Source: Waterburya agarophytonicola KI4 (GTDB lineage: Bacteria; Cyanobacteriota; Cyanobacteriia; Cyanobacteriales; Xenococcaceae). From it: a DNA stretch of 38,496 nt. The number at the start of each line of letters is the position of its first letter. Position 1 is the first letter of the stretch. Location of the stretch: contig NZ_JADWDC010000048.1 of the NCBI RefSeq assembly GCF_020640915.1, positions 1 to 38,496 on the forward strand, read 5' to 3'. Positions 36,066-38,496 of this stretch are shown piece by piece. The notes under the pieces are model-generated. The model had not been told where the DNA came from, did not search any database, and saw nothing but the letters and a program-made list of their open reading frames with translations. The position numbers and the translations under genes were made by a program.

Positions 36066-37043
36066 ATGAAACTCCAAGATATTAAAATAACCATGCTGGG
36101 GACTACGGGGGCGGGCAAAACTAGTTATTTGCTAGGAATGTATGCCATCATGCAAACGGGAGTTCAAGGATTTACCCTATCGGCAAAAGATATGGATTTG
36201 GATCTAGAATTGACCGAGAGATGGGAAAAGCTAATTTCGGTGACAGGGGAAGATCGTTGGCCGACTCCCAATGCAGCAGCAATGGAACGCTATAGCTTTG
36301 ACTTTAGTTATGGTTTTCGCCCCCTGATGGGATTTGAATGGCTGGACTATCGGGGTTTGGCATTAAGCGATCGCTCTACCGAGCAAGATGTCATTGATTT
36401 GGTTCAATATATATCAGAATCCCAATGTCTATTTTTGTGCATTTCTGGGGAATATTTGATCGAATCGATCACTCCCAATACAGTGCGAGAAATAAAAAGC
36501 GATCGCATGAATCAGTTTATTCAACAATATATCAGCATGAATAAACAACCAACCAACCTAGATCCTTTTCCCGTAGCAATTGTGATTACCAAATACGATC
36601 TTTGTCATCATCGCGATCGGGATGAAATTATTGCCGATGTCCAAAAATTGTTCCAAGCTTTATTTACCCCTAATACGGGTTGGCTGACTATGATTTGTCC
36701 TGTTAGTTTGGGTCGAGAATTGTGCAACGATTTGGATAATGCCAATATTGTCCCTGTTAACCTTCATTTACCCGTAGTTTTTGCTGTATACGCTCAGTTA
36801 AGGGCTTGTGGAATTAAGCTCAAAGCCCAACGCGATCGCTTAACCAATTCTATCGGTACAATCAAACAAACTAATCCTCTATTTCAGCTATTAAAAAACG
36901 CGGAATTAAATCGATATACTACTGAATTAGAAACTTGTGCGACTGAAATCCTGACTGTGGAAGAAAATATGAAACTACTATCTCAAGAATTGCAGCAGGT
37001 TTCTCTTTATTTTAGTGGTAGTGAGGTAACGGCAGATGTCTAA
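36066..37043 (+). CDS. TRAFAC-like P-loop GTPase of the kinase operon
   Basis: The 325-aa protein has a P-loop (ITMLGTTGAGKTSYLLGMY, residues 8-26), a Walker B/G3 candidate (FEWLDYRGLAL, Asp94) and a G4-like TKYD motif (VAIVITKYDLC, residues 170-180). A helical, charged C-terminal region (about 255-325) follows. It resembles the double-GTPase-type or conflict-linked TRAFAC GTPases found beside protein kinases and von Willebrand A genes, but I cannot fix the family. No membrane segment is visible. It is translationally linked: 4 nt after the kinase gene and overlapping the next gene by 8 nt. Confidence 0.75.
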   Translation: MKLQDIKITMLGTTGAGKTSYLLGMYAIMQTGVQGFTLSAKDMDLDLELTERWEKLISVTGEDRWPTPNAAAMERYSFDFSYGFRPLMGFEWLDYRGLALSDRSTEQDVIDLVQYISESQCLFLCISGEYLIESITPNTVREIKSDRMNQFIQQYISMNKQPTNLDPFPVAIVITKYDLCHHRDRDEIIADVQKLFQALFTPNTGWLTMICPVSLGRELCNDLDNANIVPVNLHLPVVFAVYAQLRACGIKLKAQRDRLTNSIGTIKQTNPLFQLLKNAELNRYTTELETCATEILTVEENMKLLSQELQQVSLYFSGSEVTADV

Positions 37044-38043
37044 ACAAGATTGGGCAGCAATTGTTTATGGACGTAGTTATCATCTAGATTTTCGCTTTAT
37101 TACTATTCCCTATGACTTCACTGCTAAAGAAATTGCCTGGGTATTGCCTTACATCATAGCGACAACCCAGAAAGCAAGAAATCTTTCTACTTATCCTCGT
37201 TGGTCGTTATTTAAAAATAATTCTCATTGCGTAGTGGGTGTTACCTGCATGGTGCGAGATTTAATTGGTAGATTGGGTGAAGATTTAATTGAGGTCATGG
37301 CAAAAGACGACCGAGGTAGACCTTTATATGTTTTTGTTGGTTATGTCACTAAGTTAAATCGAAATAGAAAGCTAATCGAATATCCTGCTTATACGGGGAA
37401 TTATTTAACAAGTTTTAAACCTCTTTATCAAGAAATTGAAAAAGTATGGTTGGCAAGAGATTATGACGATCGCAAACCTTGTCTGAGTGAATACAAGGCT
37501 CTGAATAATACTATGGAAACGATCGATAATTCTTTTTATATTCATCAAATTTCGCGATTTAATCATCAAACAAAATATCCCGAAAAAACTTTCGTATGGC
37601 AAAATTTAACGCCTAAAAATTACCAACTATGGCTAGCATCTAGCCAGTGTGTAGAATCAACTTCTGTCTGTTTGGATATTCAAGGAAAATATTTAATAGA
37701 TAGTCCTTTTTTAAACCAAACTGTGAGCGATGCTGAAAATTTTGCTGTATGCCAGCGTATTAATCGTCAAGAAGAAATTAGCTTGAAAGCATCCAAAAAT
37801 AATAAATCTCTCTCCTTTAAAGAAAAAATTTCAACTAAAGCTAAAGAAGATATCGATCTGACTCTACAACAAGCAGCTAAAGTAACATCAGCAAGCCAAG
37901 AAATAATTGGCAATCTAACTTATAGATCAAATTCTGGTAAAAATACCCTAGAAAAACCCAACTCTTCGAGAAAAGAGCGAGATAATTTTGGATTTAAAGT
38001 CAAAAAAAATCCTCTGCCATCAAAAAAGCAAGATTGGTTTTAG
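37036..38043 (+). CDS. Uncharacterised third protein of the kinase-GTPase operon
   Basis: The 335-aa protein has an ordered N-terminal half (about 1-165) with WAAIVYGRSYHLDFRFITIP, CVVGVTCMVRDLIG and DDRGRPLYVFVGYVTKL. The Lys/Ser/Asn-rich C-terminal part (about 240-335) is probably disordered and ends QDWF. There are no signal peptide, membrane helices, metal motif or nuclease motif that I recognise. It overlaps the GTPase gene by 8 nt, so the two are made together; it could be the GTPase partner or effector. The N-terminal half looks conserved in style (folded, few repeats) but I cannot name a family. Confidence 0.75.
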   Translation: MSKQDWAAIVYGRSYHLDFRFITIPYDFTAKEIAWVLPYIIATTQKARNLSTYPRWSLFKNNSHCVVGVTCMVRDLIGRLGEDLIEVMAKDDRGRPLYVFVGYVTKLNRNRKLIEYPAYTGNYLTSFKPLYQEIEKVWLARDYDDRKPCLSEYKALNNTMETIDNSFYIHQISRFNHQTKYPEKTFVWQNLTPKNYQLWLASSQCVESTSVCLDIQGKYLIDSPFLNQTVSDAENFAVCQRINRQEEISLKASKNNKSLSFKEKISTKAKEDIDLTLQQAAKVTSASQEIIGNLTYRSNSGKNTLEKPNSSRKERDNFGFKVKKNPLPSKKQDWF

Positions 38044-38053
38044 CAAATTGCTA

Positions 38054-38310
38054 CAAAACCAAAAGGATGCCCCGCAGAACACCCTTTTTATTAAAAATAG
38101 TTTTTAAAAAATCGAATTTAACTTTAACTTTAAATGCCAGCAGTATTATAAATAGTTAGCTGGCTTAATTGATAACCTTATTTATATAAATAATAATAAA
38201 CCTGACTTAATACCTCCTGCTACGATCGCGATCACTTTTTAATTAATTAATTTAATTATCACCAGCAAAACAAAAAGAATGTCCCGTAGAACACCCTTTT
38301 TATTAAAAAT
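38054..38310. repeat. Two copies of a 45-nt terminator-like element
   Basis: The copies at 38054-38098 and 38266-38310 match at 41 of 45 positions. Both end in ACACCCTTTTTATTAAAAAT. The first can fold AAAAGG with CCTTTT (one internal mismatch) and is placed right behind the kinase operon, where a terminator is expected. The four differences weaken the second copy's stem. Confidence 0.65.
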
Positions 38311-38442
38311 CTGTGGGGGCGACAACTAGCTCAAAAAGCAAACTGTATAAGAGAGATAGCCCTCATACCTTTTAAATAATAAGGCATTTTGTGGGGTGAT
38401 AATTGAAGTAATTGTAAAACGATATCTTGAAAAAATAGGCAA

Positions 38443-38479
38443 AAAAAAATGCCCCCCAAGAAATGGAGAGCATTTTTTT
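38443..38479. terminator. Hairpin terminator near the window end
   Basis: AAAAAAATGC (38443-38452) is the exact complement of GCATTTTTTT (38470-38479), so the stem carries its own U-run on either strand. The 17-nt loop can add two CC/GG pairs. It may end a gene beyond the window on the minus strand. Confidence 0.6.
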
Positions 38480-38496
38480 CATCTAAATCTTAGATA

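Larger units (their letters stand above)
38044..38496. other. Gene-free stretch with repeated terminator-like elements
   Basis: No gene is visible. It contains two copies of a 45-nt element (see repeat) and a strong hairpin with an A/T-run at 38443-38479. AT-rich sequence fills the rest. Confidence 0.6.

Noticed and set aside
1-38496. Prophage, integrative element or intact insertion sequence
   Set aside because: No integrase, transposase, capsid or att-like pair is visible; most of the window is housekeeping DNA.

Overview
The window is chromosomal DNA of a cyanobacterium. The evidence is the very frequent HIP1 octamer (GCGATCGC) in an AT-rich background, a SasA-type circadian kinase, a cyanobacterial-type Hfq next to dapF, an rpmH-rnpA-PH-yidC-KH/R3H-DUF177 block, and cyanobacterial families such as DUF2808, DUF3038 and DUF4335. 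The genus cannot be fixed from the sequence; the general look (AT-rich, HIP1-rich, large TPS-type surface proteins) fits a unicellular or [19 protein letters not shown] lineage, but this is only an impression.

Layout. 1-2.9 kb: decayed accessory DNA. It holds the 3' part of a haemagglutinin-like two-partner-secretion exoprotein, truncated at its 5' side and frameshifted by a 181-nt deletion between repeats, followed by a probable 3' remnant of a group II intron (domains V-VI). 2.9-6.6 kb: hfq and dapF (divergent), an 800-nt gene-free AT-rich stretch, and a secreted or membrane-anchored calcineurin-like phosphoesterase. A perfect 58-bp palindrome then acts as a shared terminator. 6.6-11.1 kb (minus strand): ispF, a parvulin-type isomerase, and a 1010-aa HlyB-like ABC exporter with an N-terminal cyclic-nucleotide-binding domain and a dead C39 domain. 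11.2-15.7 kb (plus): two exported proteins, then the ribosome/RNase P/membrane-insertion block rpmH-rnpA-PH-yidC-KhpB-like-DUF177. 15.7-23.2 kb: PhzF-like protein, a 65-aa small protein, ppc (PEP carboxylase), sasA and a GH57 alpha-glucan enzyme. This is a carbon-fixation, glycogen and clock neighbourhood, although the genes are not one operon. 23.2-28.9 kb: an NtcA-like Crp/Fnr regulator, a stand-alone DALR-domain protein, a membrane GTPase with DUF697, and the DUF3038-DUF4335 pair. 28.9-34.7 kb: tilS, a membrane-anchored degenerate response regulator fused to a BON-like domain, a second calcineurin-like phosphoesterase, cutA and uvrC.

35.0-38.0 kb: the most interesting unit. It is a tight three-gene operon: Ser/Thr kinase, P-loop TRAFAC-like GTPase, and an uncharacterised protein. 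The genes are spaced by 4 nt and then overlap by 8 nt. The kinase and the third protein end in low-complexity tails with the same C-terminal Trp-Phe, which suggests a shared docking signal. This is the best candidate for an undescribed signalling or conflict system. It is followed by 450 nt of gene-free DNA with a duplicated 45-nt terminator-like element and a separate strong hairpin terminator. No tRNA, rRNA, CRISPR array, intact insertion sequence or prophage was seen.
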